Below are positions 20,251-31,700 of a stretch of 64,000 bases of DNA, in pieces; position 1 is the stretch's first letter; the number at the start of each line of letters is the position of its first letter. A program made the position numbers and the translations under genes. Under the pieces are notes generated by a model, which saw only the letters and a list, made by a program, of their open reading frames with translations, made no database searches and was not told the DNA's origin. This DNA is from Drosophila persimilis. Taxonomy: Eukaryota > Arthropoda > Insecta > Diptera > Drosophilidae. The stretch is taken from assembly GCF_003286085.1 (NCBI RefSeq), contig NW_020825289.1, forward strand, positions 2,542,001-2,606,000, in the 5' to 3' direction.

Positions 20251-22488
20251 TGTATTCAGATCTTTACGAATAAATTAATGAAAAAATTTGAACCAAGCCA
20301 AGTTTCTCAAAAAAGAGGAAACCGTAGATATTTTCCGAGTTTAATAAACTATTGACACCTAAATAAAACAAATAATAAAAAAGCAATTTTTAGCCGCTTG
20401 ATCCGATGGATTAACCACAAACGTGCAAGCAATTCGATGTGTTTTCTATTTGTGAAAGGGAAATCGGCAAAGGTAAATGTCAGCACTATGCCAAATAACA
20501 ACAACCAAAGCATTGATCTGATCACAAAAACTGAACAACAAATAAAATACCGACGTCGCATCGATGCTGAGAGACTAAGAGCATTAACCGCATGGTGTGA
20601 GAGGGCGACAGTGGTAGTTCCCACTCAGAATATATGGAAATTAAAACTTGTTTGCATCGATTAATTAAATGTTGAAATTTGGTGAAAGCGATGATGCTTG
20701 AAATTTTTGAACACAGAGAAAACATTTTGAATAAGCTTAATTATTTACGTTCTGGTTTGATGTCTGATATTTCTAAAGTTGTTTCTAGGATCTGTGGGAT
20801 TACCTTAACAACCAAAAAAGGTTTATTAACAAAAAATTGCTTTTTGAATTTTTTTTTTGTGTCTGTTTTGGGAAATATAACTCTTATTTTGATAAAAACT
20901 GCATCAATTACATTTGTTAGGTTATGTAAAGTGACGGGGTTCAATGAGAATCTGACGCACTTAGTCGTTACCATAGTCAACAAAATGTAAAATTTATTCC
21001 TGCCATCAAACCGACATTTTAGATATTTTAGATATTTTATTTATTTATGGCATCTACGCTTTTAAATAAGGGACTAAAAGTAATCAAATCTTTTTCTAGT
21101 TTATTTTTGAATTAGTTATTAAATTAGTTGCTGGGCTGCCTCATCGTTTCATTGCAGTCGGCTGTGGCCGCAAACATACATAGACAAGCGATCTTTCACA
21201 TGGATTTGAATGGGAGGCGAACTTCCCTTAATGGTTTTCCTTTTGTTCTAGTATTTAATTTTATACGAGTTTTATGTTTGATGTGTACGACCGATTTTAA
21301 GCCAGTGGACGTTACTTGTTTTAATTATAAGATGTGTCTTCCAGGTGAGCTTCCTGTCTGTATATTTGATTTTTAGCTTGATTGCTTGATAGATTGGAGA
21401 CTACAATTTGTAAAATTAATTATGGTTGTTTTGGGATAGGGTTTATTATTTGTGTTAAAAAATTGTTGTTACTTAATGCTTACTTTTCCGAGCTAAGACT
21501 GTGTTTTCCTTTAACTATATGTAACTTGAGTATTCTAAACCAGGTTTTGAAGAATTTTGAAATCCTGAAAAGCTAATGAATGAAGCTATCAAGCTATACA
21601 ACTTTTGTAGGTAATGCTTACCGTCTGGGAAATATTAGGCATTCAAATGATAAATTGATTATTTTAAGCGATATTTTTTTTTTACAAATGTCCCTCTGCT
21701 GGGCTAGATTGAATCGTAGATCATCGTGAACAAAAACTTCTATAAATTATCGGGTCAAAAAACGTACATCTATGAATACAAATTTGAACAATGTAAATTT
21801 ACTTCCAGGCAATATTCCGACCGTATCATAACCGTTTATACAATTAACTTTTGGAGCACTAAATTTAAATGTATTTATTTACATGTAATTTTACAGCTTG
21901 TGAACTATTTAAACAGCCTCCTTACACTGAACTGTTGAATCTGAGCATTGCAAAATGTTGAGTCTATAGTTCTGGAGAGAATTTTTTTCATGGGGATGGC
22001 CAGATCGATCGGGAAATTTTAATGGTGGCTAAGTTCTTTTTTCAGAGCATAGTTTTCAGAGTCTACAAGAGCATGAGCAAGGAAATTTTGAATCCAGACT
22101 TCTGTGATATCACACTGAATCAATCAATAACCTACATATACCATGGCTTAAGAAAATGGAAAAAAATGGACTATACAGAATAAATTTACCAATTGAAAGA
22201 CGAAATAACTAAATAAGTGTATAAACATAAAAAATAAGTGTGTCTTAAAATATAATTATAGAAAAACCACTCTGCCCCTTCTATCTGTCAAATGCTCTCC
22301 AACCGAACTTCGTTTTTAAAACCAACTTTTTGTTGTTTTTTTAACACACTCCAATTTGAGTGACTTGCGCTCTCTCTCTCGTCTTCCTCTCCGTTCGTTT
22401 TGACTCTTTAAATTCAATGCGCGAGCATTAACTGCCGTTTTTTTCCCTCTTTGTTTTACATTAAATTAATATTAAAACCCACTCATAC
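20251..22488. other. Upstream of troponin C, no gene recognised
   Basis: The first ~100 bp are the troponin C 5' UTR or promoter side. The remainder is AT-rich with scattered short frames (for example 20398-20664 and 20679-20990, plus) that show no domain I recognise. No TE ends were found. Confidence 0.4.
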
Positions 22489-22548
22489 CTTTGGCAACTT
22501 CTGGTTCCGTCGCCGAAAGCGCTTTCTCCGACGAACACCTACATTCAT
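22489..22548 (-). CDS. Candidate first coding exon, arginine-rich, unrecognised
   Basis: On the minus strand an ATG opens 20 codons ending exactly at a GTATGAG donor, phase 0. The peptide begins MNVGVRRRKRFRRRNQ. No second exon was identified downstream. It could belong to a host gene transcribed towards troponin C, or be chance in a region near a BEL LTR. Confidence 0.22.
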
Positions 22549-23173
22549 TGTAGAATTTTGCGGTAATTTTTATGTGAAATGCCTTTAATCAGGCTTCGGG
22601 CACTGGGGGTACGCAGGTTGAACCAGAGCTGTGACGGCGAAGACGAGAACAAAAAAACGCGACCGTTTCGTATTAATTCGATATTGCGACTATTTTAGTT
22701 TATTTCTCGAGCTATGCTGCGGCGTATGTTGCTCAGCATCGTAATGTTGCTTATTACGTGTAAATTGGTTATGAATAAGTGGACTGTACAAATTTTACTA
22801 GGTTTTATTTAATATATTTAATGGTTATATAATATCGGCGGTTAGTTATATGTGAATAGCGGGGGTTGATTTGCGGCGGTACAGCGAAATGCAGGCGATT
22901 GGCTATAATTATATTGTCGTACTAACTTCCACTCCACAAAAGAAGTCGAACAAAGGGAATTGAAAGATCATGCGATGCGACGGTCCAATGCAAAACGGTA
23001 TCGATGCATGTGTGTGCTGCTTCGAGCTTTGGCTATACGTGTGAGAACGTTAGAGCTATGTTTTGGACACAAGCAATAACAACACAGCTATGCGCGTAAA
23101 AATAGTTACTTAAGCGGTGCAATACAAATATAAGCATATACAAGCATAAAACTACGCGGCTAATTTATCAACA
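22549..23173 (-). repeat. Putative 3' LTR of a minus-strand BEL/Pao remnant
   Basis: Minus-strand sequence starting TGTTGATAAATTAGCCGCG follows the pol end and a purine-rich GGGAAGCTGGTA. This is the place expected for a 3' LTR. The far boundary is not defined. Confidence 0.45.
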
Positions 23174-24740
23174 TACCAGCTTCCCTGAACGACTGATAAG
23201 AACAAGGGAAGCACAGCAAGTTTGGTAATAGGTCTCTGGTAAACTCCTCGGGCTGTTTTTACGGTGACCACTCGAACCCTCTCGTCTTGGCCAGGATGAA
23301 CTTCGGTGATTCGCTCAAGCAGCCACTTGCTAGGCGGTTAATTCGGCTTCTTCAGTACCACAAGAGTGTCCACGGTTATGTTGTTGAACTCCAGCTGCCA
23401 TTTCGTGCGAGTTTGCAAGGAAGCAAGGTATTCAAGACTCCAACGTTTCCAGAATCCTTGTGATCGCTGGGCGGACGGCGGAATGAAGTGCAAGTTGATT
23501 TCATGACTCGTCCGAAAATGAGCAATTTCCTCTTCCTAACTTTGAAATACTGCTATCCGTTGCATTTCCGTTAGTTCCCTTCTGGCTGCATGGAATGTTG
23601 TCCCATTGTCTGAGTACAAATCGGATATAGGACCAGGTCGGGACCAGAACCGTTCGAAAGCGGCGTTAAATGTAGTAGTCGTCAAATCACTGACGAGCTC
23701 GATATGAATTGCTTTGGTGGACAGACAAACAAAGATGGCGAACCAAGCTTTACCAAATTTGGTGTCCGACCTGCTGATGTCTTGATGCTAACTGGTCCAG
23801 CGTAATCCAATCCAGCCTGTAGAAAGCAGCGGGTGGGCTGGAGCTTTGCGCTGGAGGAAACAAATCTTGCAGTTGAATATTATTTTGCGGACTATGTTAC
23901 GGGCTCAAAGGATCCAATAGTTCTGTCTCAACGTGTGAAGAATAAATTCGACTCCATCGTGTAGCGATTTGCCGTGCTGGTGTTTAGCTAGTAAAACAGC
24001 GACTGGTAATTCCTTTGGAAGAAGTATGTTTTACATCATAGGTTGCCATCGAATTGCCAATGCGTCCTCCTACGTCTTGCGTCAACAAATTGAGTGTAGC
24101 GAATCAACTTGGATTTTTGAGAAATTACGTGTCCAGTGCTCAGCTCTTTGTACTCCACTTGGAAGAACTCCATCTGGACATATTTGATTACCCTAGGGCG
24201 GGCATATTGAAGCTCCAATGACGATAAAAACGATTACAGACAATCCGTTTTGTCAGAGCACTTGTGGCGTCAGGAATGATCAACTTGAAGGAAAGCTCGT
24301 CTACTGCCGGGTCCCAGCGTATTCCAAGAACCTTGACATATTGGGTTGGCTATCTCCCTCTAGAGCTTCAAGCGGATACTCACAAATGTCCTTTGGTAGC
24401 GAATTGAGTAGTGACCAAACGTTTGAACTCCATTTTTGAAGTATAAATTCAGCTTGGCTCAATAGCAAAATGAATTCATCTTTGAGTGCAATGAGATCGT
24501 CGGTATTATCGCAACCAGTAGGAATATCATCCACGTACGCGTCTCGCACAAGTACAGCAGCAGCCTTCGGATACAATTCGGCAACATCTTGCGCGATCTA
24601 CATGAGAACTCGAACAGCCAAGAACGGGGAAGACGCTAAACCATACGTCACGGTCAGCAGTCGGTAATGATCGAGTGTAGCAGTCTCCTCCTTTTGCCAA
24701 ACAATCCGTTGTTCGGATACAACGGTACAAAACACTTTTA
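23174..24740 (-). pseudogene. BEL/Pao pol remnant: RT palm and integrase
   Basis: Minus-strand order: RT block AVLVRDAYVDDIPTGCDNTD with the catalytic YVDD (about 24560-24515), then QKWSSNVWSLL and SLPKDICEYPLEALEGD. A deletion removes RNase H. The integrase follows: zinc-binding region ending CKICFLQRKAPAH, the core STKAIHIELVSDLTTTTF, YSDNGTTFHAARRELTEMQ with the second aspartate, and the DUF5641-type tail WLLERITEVHPGQDERVRVV. Frames shift several times. It belongs to a BEL/Pao family different from that at 57574, judging by the motif sequences. Confidence 0.82.
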
Positions 24741-25251
24741 AATTAATAAAATTTGGACTTTAGGCCTTTTAATAGATTTCCTGACGATGAAAATAGTGCA
24801 AATACTAGGCGGCTCTTATAAATAATTTGAAAGTATGCAAAATCCCATAGTAGTGATTCTTAAACGGTTAGTCCGCTTTTGAAAAGCTTTGCGTTCTAAA
24901 GATAGCATAAGTTCTCTTAGATTGCATGCACTCTATGAGGTGGGTGTTACTCGTAAATATTTGGAATGAATTTTTATTATATGAATTTAATAAAGTAAAA
25001 AGTAAAATATTAAACCAAAACAATTGCACGATTTACCCGATATACTAATATCAATGCGAAGTCGTATAACTAGGACTTTTCGCGGAAGCCAAGAGCATTG
25101 TTAAAGCTTCCGAACTGAAATTATTATTGTATATTGCGATTCTAGCTCTTAAGGCTAAAATCCGTGAATAGCAGTAATACGTCTTTCTATTGCTGTACTT
25201 TACATATAGAGACAGCGAAACACTAATATAGAAAATGATGAGTTTTCCTTA
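24741..25251. other. Unassigned AT-rich sequence
   Basis: No coding frame, LTR or inverted repeat was recognised between the BEL pol remnant and the next DINE-like copy. Confidence 0.4.
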
Positions 25252-25835
25252 TATACCCGATACTCAAAATGAGTATTGGGGTATATTAGATTTGTGGTAA
25301 AAGTGGATGTGTGTAACGTCCAGAAGGAATCGCTTCCGTCCGTCCGTCCGTCTGTCCGTCCCTTTCAGCGCCTAGTGCTCAAAGACTATAAGATCTAGAG
25401 CAACGAAGTTTTGTATCCCGACTTCTGTGATATGTCACTGTTACAATTGTATTTAAAAATTTCGCTCCGCCCACTTCCACCCGCATAAAGGACGAAAATC
25501 TGTGGATCCCACAATTTTAAATAGACGAGAAAATCAAAAACGTAGAATCGTAGAGACCGAAAATCAAAGGACGAAAATCTGTGGCAACCACAATTTTGAA
25601 GATAGAAGAAAATTAAATACGCACAATCCTAGAGAATGGCCATATCTACCTGATTGCCGAACCTTTCCGAATCCGAATCAGATAGGATTATTATTATAGC
25701 CAAAAGTAACAAATCTGACTGATTTTTTGTCTCTCTCGCACGCAATCTTTGTCGTTAATGTAGCCATACTGACTATGTATCGGGTATAAATGTAGAGTTC
25801 CGGTCGCAGCAGCAACTCACAACGTTCCCCCTCGT
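25252..25835 (+). mobile_element. DINE-1/INE-1-like Helentron, internally deleted
   Basis: It starts TATACCCGATACTCAAAATG, carries a short GTCC/GTCT run, has a partly duplicated internal GAAAATCTGTGG unit, and ends with AGTATCGGGTATAA-like sequence, a CGCAGCAGCAACTC hairpin remnant and CGTTCCCCCTCG. About 580 bp against about 1120 bp in the complete copies. Confidence 0.88.
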
Positions 25836-25939
25836 TTACTTACATTTAAGCAATTTAATTACGAATCGGGTATATTTTAATCGCCGGAACTAAATATATC
25901 TTTGGAAGATTAAAAAAACTGAGTGGAAACTTTATGAGA

Positions 25940-26275
25940 GCAACAACTCTACATTTATACGCGATACTTATATACTTACTCCCCGTTCGGCGCTAACATT
26001 GAACGACAAAGAGTGTGTGCGAGAGAGACAGAAAATCAGTCAGATCGTGTAGGGCGACCATTGCAATCTGGTCCGATTGGTCGTTCTCTACGATTCTGCG
26101 TTTTTGGTTTGCTCGTATCTTCAAATTCGCGGATGCCACTGAGTTTCGTTTTTTTGTGGGGTCGGAAGGGGGCGGGCGAAGTTTTGAAATAAGCTTGTAA
26201 CAGTGACTTATCACAGAAGTCTGGAAACAAAATGTCGTTGCTCTAGCTCTTACTCTTTTTGAGTGTCGGGTATAA
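25940..26275 (-). mobile_element. DINE-1/INE-1-like fragment, inverted
   Basis: Both ends are recognisable: the AACTCTACATTTATACGCGATAC 3' side and the GAGTGTCGGGTATAA 5' side. The interior contains the AGAGTGTGTGCGAGAGAGAC block and one copy of the GTGGATGCC/GATTTTCG-type unit. The GTCC run is deleted. Confidence 0.8.
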
Positions 26276-26383
26276 CACAAATACAATACATATTGAGCAT
26301 GAGCGTTATTTAATTTACATTTTCAGTGTAGAAAATAAAGGCTAAAAGGGAACTAACTAATAATTTATATGTTTAATATATAT

Positions 26384-26567
26384 TGTCACGAATACAGATT
26401 ATGTATGCTGACTATTGTTGTCATGTCGGATTAAGTATATTCGAAATAGTCAGTATTGGCTCGGAGTTGTTTGAAATTATTTTGGAAATAAAGTCTGTTT
26501 GTTAAAGTAAAAATTAACTCTCTGTCTCCGCTCTTCAATCCAAAATACGAATTGTAGAAACGTAACA
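26384..26567 (+). mobile_element. Solo LTR of a gypsy-type element
   Basis: The 184-bp unit runs TGTCACGAATACAG...ACGTAACA and is flanked by ATAT on both sides (26380-26383, 26568-26571). A 4-bp duplication is typical of Ty3/gypsy. AATAAAG occurs inside (26487), as expected for an LTR polyadenylation signal. The flanking AT-richness makes a chance 4-bp match possible. Confidence 0.7.
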
Positions 26568-26747
26568 ATATTATTATTGATCTAATTACCCTTATTTTTT
26601 ACAAAACCTCCTGTGCCGAAGGAACAGCCGATACCGCGTAAGTACATGCATTTTAAATTAATTTGCGCGTTGTTGTTGTTTAAAGGAAGATATCAATTAT
26701 ACAACCTTGCTTGTTATAGAGCACGAAATAGTTATTTAAATATGTTA

Positions 26748-27117
26748 AATGGATTTCTAGCTATCTTTGCTCCAGGTGTCAAAGAATCCTCTGCAAAAAC
26801 TCCCTCTCCTCACCAGTAAAGGTTTCTTCAGGAGTATCACAGGCCAGCCATATAGGCCCCTAACTCTTCACACTCTTTAACTCTTGCCTTCGCTATTAAC
26901 ATACTCTCGAGTACTTATGTATGCCGAGGTTTTTAAGCTCTGTGTCCAGTATAAGGACATTCTGGTATGCATTTCATTCTGGTATGCATTTCATTCTGGT
27001 ATGCATTTCATTCTGGTATGCAATCCGATCTCAATAACTTTCAGTCATGGTGTTGAGCAAACTTCTTACACCTGAATGCCTCGAAAGGCAAAGTGATGAC
27101 ATTTCATCGTTCTTTTC
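26748..27117 (+). pseudogene. CR1-type LINE RT scrap (copy I) with minisatellite expansion
   Basis: Blocks match CR1 copy A RT: WISSYLC region, SLPVKVSSG, the LTYSRVLMYADDVKLC region (here altered to YAEVFKLC, so the catalytic DD is lost) and LNASKCKVMTFHRS. A 17-bp unit ATTCTGGTATGCATTTC is repeated three times plus a diverged fourth (26959-27026). It abuts the 3' end of copy A in opposite orientation. Confidence 0.8.
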
Positions 27118-27414
27118 TTGGACGTTGACATGCAATGACTGCATCTTTCAAGAGGCGATGCAGTTACTTCACCGTCAAGTGGCCCGTGTGACACCAGCAG
27201 AAGGCTGTTACGCGCGGATCCCAGGTAAAACGCAGCCCCCTCCCGCCCAACCGACCGAGGGGCGCTGCCGCATGACGCGCGGTGCGTAGCCGAACCAAAC
27301 GCGAACATGCAAGAAAGATAGATATTAGACTAACATTCGAGGAAAATTTGCACTAAACTTACTAAGAAACTAAGCATGCAATCAAAATACAAAATACAAA
27401 TACCACTACAATTA

Positions 27415-29437
27415 CTAATTACTAGAAAGGTGTGTAAGGATTAATAATTTAATAAGAGGAAGTGAATTAGTGTTGGATATAATATGGTAGATGGAATTAT
27501 AATCCGAGCATAAGACCCTAAACAGTTCATGCAAGGAATAATTCGATCTACAAAGTGGAAGGAACAACGGTATACAATTTTTAGTCAGTCTAATAGGAAT
27601 CGTGAAGTTTATGCGGCTCAACAGATCAGGGCTGTCTATGTCACCCCTGATCAAGTTGTGCATAAATATCACACCAAGCTTTTTTCTACGGTTAACTAAG
27701 GATGGGAGGTTTACTAATAATAGTCTACTAGAGTAAGATGGGAGTCTTACACCCGCATCCCAGTTAAGGCCCCGCAGAGCAAAGAGTAAAAAGTTTTTCT
27801 GTACTGATTCTATACGGTCCTGGTGTACTTTGTACTGAGGGCACCATACACAGGAGCCGTATTCTAAGATCGGACGAACAAGCGAGGTATAGAGAGTCTT
27901 TGTTATATAGGGGTCGTCAAATTCCTTTGACCACCTCTTTATAAACCCAAGCACGCCCATGGCCTTATTTACCATGGTAGAAATGTGTTCGGAAAACTTT
28001 AACTTGGGGTCTAACATAACACTCAGATCATCCACCAGGGTAATTCTCTCAAGAGAACCCCCAAATAGGGTGTAGGGAGCCAACAAAGGGCTAGAACGAT
28101 GAAATGTCATAACTTTGCATTTCGAGGCATTAAGGTGTAACAAGTTTGCACAACACCATGACTGAAAGCTATTGAGATCGGATTGCAAGCAAGAATGAAA
28201 TGAAATGTCCTTGTACTGGACACAGAGTTTAACATCATCCGCATACATTAGTACTCGAGAGTATGTTAATACTGAAGGCAAATCATTAATAAAGAGTGTG
28301 AAGAATAAGGGTCCTAGATGGCTGCCCTGTGGTACTCCCGAAGAAACCTTTACTGGTAAAGAGAGGGAGTTTTTGAAGAGGACTCTTTGAGACCTAGAAC
28401 AAAGATAGCTAGAAATCCATCTCAGGAGGTTGGGCGGAAACCCTAAAAGGTCAAGTTTATGTGCTAAAAGGGAATGGTTTACAGAGTCGAATGATTTACT
28501 AAAGTCGGTGTAAATAACATCCGTCTGTAAGTTACCTTTAAAGCCTTTAATAATGAAAGAGGTAAACTCTAACAAGTTCGTGGTGGTTGATCGCCGCCTT
28601 ATAAATCCATGCTGAGTTGGAGATATAAGTGACTTGCAGAGATGTTGCAAGTGCGGAGTTAAAACCTTCTCAAACAATTTGGGAATAGCGGATAACTTTG
28701 CTATACCTCTATAATTTTTTGCATCAGACTTGCTACCTTTTTTATGGAGAGGAATTATAAACGATTCCTTCCAGATTGGGGGGAAGCAAGAGGAATCAAT
28801 GGACAGGGTGAATAGTTTAAGCAACACACAGAGCCTCGGCGCAGTACCTGAGTACACAACCTGGAACCCCGTCTGGACCCGGTGAAAACACCGGCTTAAC
28901 TAGTCGAAGATCATGAAGTAGGGAATATTCATTTAACAAGGGACTGAAAATGCCGTTCGACCTCGGTAATCCGTATGGGTACGGTTGACCAGAGTAGCGT
29001 TCCTCAGAATAGGTGGTTTGGAAAAACTGGGCAAAAAGATCGGCAATTGCCTGATCATTATTTGCCGACGTATTACAAAATGATAGCGAGGATGGGTGTG
29101 CGGCCGTTCTACGCTTACTGTTTACGAAGCAGTAAAACTGTTTAGGGTCCTGAGAAAAACTTATCCTGCAACGAGATAGGTAGTTCTTATAGCATTGAGC
29201 ATTAAGAACTGAAAAGTTTGACCGAGCTATTACATAACGAGAGTGAGAAGTAGGAGAACCCACTTCTTGAAATTTTTTATATAGTCTTGATTTTAAGTTT
29301 TTTAGACTGGACTTGGTAAACCAAGGGGGTTTTCCAGATCTAATCGGACAAGAAAGCGGGACACAAGAATCAAAAAATGTGCCAAGAGCATTGTAAAAAA
29401 TGTTTGTGCCTTTTGTGACATCAGTGCACAAGTACAC
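27415..29437 (-). pseudogene. CR1 copy A ORF2, linker and reverse transcriptase
   Basis: Linker 29437-28817 includes KPPWFTKSSLKNLKSRLYKK and QFYCFVNSKRRTAAHPSSLS. After a frameshift near 28840 a 480-codon frame (28857-27415) contains SFIIPLHKKGSKSDAKNYRG, TQHGFIRRRSTTTNLLEF, DFSKSFDSVNHSL (motif A), GVPQGSHLGPLFF, and YADD at residues 205-208 (motif C), then NKAMGVLGFIKRWSKEF and LEYGSCVWCPQY. All RT motifs are intact, but the protein cannot be made in one piece. Confidence 0.88.
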
Positions 29438-30200
29438 AGCGGACCAATCAAAATCCCTAATTAGGTTATTAAGCTTCGCAAACTCGGCTTTATGAAAGCA
29501 GCGGACACGTTCAGTCCTATATCTAGCGACACCTCGAAAGTAGGGTGGTAGGCGTCTTCAGGTATAGTGAGCGGAAGGGCTCGGGTTAACAACACTATGG
29601 TCGGATCCGATACAAATCATAGATCAAGCAATCGACCCAAGGAATTTTTCACATGATTGACTTGAGACAGGGACAGGTCAAGCAAGCCGTCAACAAAGTC
29701 ATGTCGTGACATGGGCACTAGGATACTAGACTCGTTTACCGAAGATCAAACAGTTCCTGGCAAGTTGAAGTCACCAAGAACTATCATACGATCTTTATCA
29801 GTTAGCGAGGAAGAAACAGCGGTTAAAGCGGACAAGTGCTGCTCATAAATTGAAATATCCGAAGAAGGTGGGATATACGAGCAAGTAATGAATATAGCGA
29901 AAGCGGGAAGAATCAGTTTTACACACAGGAATTCCAGTTCCTTTTGAACTTGGACTGTGAAGTGTTCTGACGTGAAGTAAGAGTCCACTGCAATTAGAAC
30001 CCCTCCTGCACGTCGAGACGAACGGTCCTTTCTAAAAGTTGTGTACCGACCTGCCAAAACCTCGGAACTAAGAATGTCCGGCTTTAACCAGGTTTCAGTA
30101 AACACAATAACGTGGGAAGCAAATGCAACACTATCCCGGAAAAGAATGCTGAGCTTACTACGCAAGCCTCTTACATTCTGATAGGTTACTAAAAGAGAAG
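29437..30200 (-). pseudogene. CR1 copy A ORF2, endonuclease domain
   Basis: The open part (30165-29746) reads HVIVFTETWLKPDI, YTTFRKDRSSRRAGGVLIAV, TCSYIPPSSDISIYEQHL and VLGDFNLPG, the APE-type endonuclease blocks with catalytic E (TETWL) and D/N (GDFN). A stop follows GTV at 29746 and another lies near 29630. The C-terminal block with AYHPTFEV-type sequence follows in a shifted frame. The domain would nick the genomic target. Confidence 0.85.
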
Positions 30201-31216
30201 TTAGTTTTTTGGAAAGGTTGAAGCAAGACGGGAAGTTGAGGAAGAGGAAGTTGAGGTTGAGGGTGGCACACTGGAAAGATTTGGAAGGGATATGGGGGGC
30301 CTATTCTTCTTCTTAGCCTTAAACTCCTTCACCACCAAATGCTCCGGCCAAAATTTGGCGGAGCAAATGGTGTCAAATTGAGTTGGGGAGATGCTTATCT
30401 TAAACGAGGCTCTCTCCCTGGCATAAGATAAGTTAAATTTCTCCACCTTTAAACCCACGGCTTTTATTTTGCTTTGAATAAAAGCAATTACATCATTAGA
30501 TGTGAGGTCAGGGGCCAGCCGTGAAACAAAAACTTGTCGTTTTGGTGGGACTCCCACCAGTGGTTTAGTCACCACAGGCCTAGTACCTGTGGTGGCAATA
30601 TCCGGAGGTCCGGAACGTCTATAGACGGGACAACTAGCGAACTTGCGGACACCACGGACACGGACGCTGCAGACGTACTTGGCTGCACATTCTCCGAGGC
30701 GATGGATTCGGCTACCGAATCTGCATCGCCAGCAGCTGTCGTTGCCTTTGGAGTGGCAAACGAGATCAACTGCTGCACACTTGGAGTGGTCGGAGTCAGT
30801 TTTTCGGCGGCGCACGGCTGCGTGACGGTTGGCACTTGCAGGTCCCGCGGAGTGACCTTTTTGCGCCTCGGAGACTCATTCAGGAGTTTTAAACCGCTAA
30901 ACTGAGCCTCCATGGCTAGGAGCCGATCGTATTGGTTTTTGAAACCAACGGTCAGCTCCTTAAAGCCACTCCGCGTCTGCCTCATGAAAGATACCATGTC
31001 CTTCTCCACCGCACGGCATGCCACGCAACTGTAATGCAAGCCATTACGTTTGGCTATAGCATCACTCACGAGGCCAGAAAATCCAGCGCATTTTGCGTGG
31101 ACTACGCTGTCGCAGAGCCAGCAGGGGACATTCGGCTGATCGTGAGTGATCTGCTTCTTACAGGTTTTTTTGGCGCAGACCACAGCGTATTCCATTTTAT
31201 ATACGTATTTGCTCAA
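30201..31216 (-). pseudogene. CR1 copy A ORF1 (PHD-like zinc finger and RRM-like region)
   Basis: The first frame (31216-30569) starts MSKYVYKMEYAVVCAKKTC. It has a Cys/His finger of PHD type (CAKKTC, CWLCDSVVHAKC, YSCVACRAVE; residues about 14-71), a helical segment MRQTRSGFKELTVGFKNQYD and a Ser/Thr/Pro linker. A 19-bp deletion near 30620 shifts the frame. The second frame (to 30201) carries KRQVFVSRLAPDLTSNDVIA, a region that may be RRM-like, and ends in a Ser-rich tail. ORF1 proteins coat the LINE RNA. The ATG is the first in-frame one after the leader. Confidence 0.85.
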
Positions 31217-31700
31217 AAAAAAATTTACGAAAAAAAAAAATTAAAATTTCCAAAACAAATTGGTATCAGACCAATGTGCCAGACAGACAGACAATGTGCA
31301 GAGTGGAGAGCGGTTATAGCGAGAGCTACTAAACAGAGAGCACATTGCTCAGAAAGTTTAAAGAGCGAGAGAGAAAGAACAGTTATTGAAGTTGAGGTGA
31401 TAGCGAGAGAGTGATAAAACAACCAAAGCTACCAGACGAGAGCGGACTGCAATGCAATACTCACTCACTGCAACAACACAAACACAAGCCGACGCCGAAA
31501 AATAAAAAGTTAAATAATGTTTTAACACAAATCAAAAGGCATGCACTCGCGGAATAGAATAGGTTTCCAGATTGTTGGCTGGTTAGGAAGTTAATTAAAG
31601 TTTATTTAAGAAAACACCGGCTGTTTATTCAAAACAAAAGGAGACAATGCGGAGCACAAAACAAAAACGCGTCTGATCACTACGAAAGAGAACGGAGTTT

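Larger units (their letters stand above)
27119..31696 (-). mobile_element. CR1-type LINE copy A, near full length
   Basis: About 4.58 kb from the 3' terminus (CATGTCAACGTCC, no poly(A)) to the 5' UTR start (CTCTTTCGTAGTGATCAGACG). It contains ORF1 and ORF2 (endonuclease plus RT, no RNase H), the CR1/jockey-superfamily layout. Small frameshifts and two stops disable both ORFs. A complete DINE-1-like element abuts the 5' end. The family is the most repeated LINE in the window (copies A, B, C, D, G, I, J). Confidence 0.92.

Noticed and set aside
20398-20990. Open frames of 80-103 codons upstream of troponin C
   Set aside because: No domain similarity, no splice context and AT-rich composition; comparable frames occur on both strands.
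26600-26645. Proline-rich stretch followed by GTAAGTAC, exon-like
   Set aside because: No acceptor AG precedes it and no partner exon is visible.
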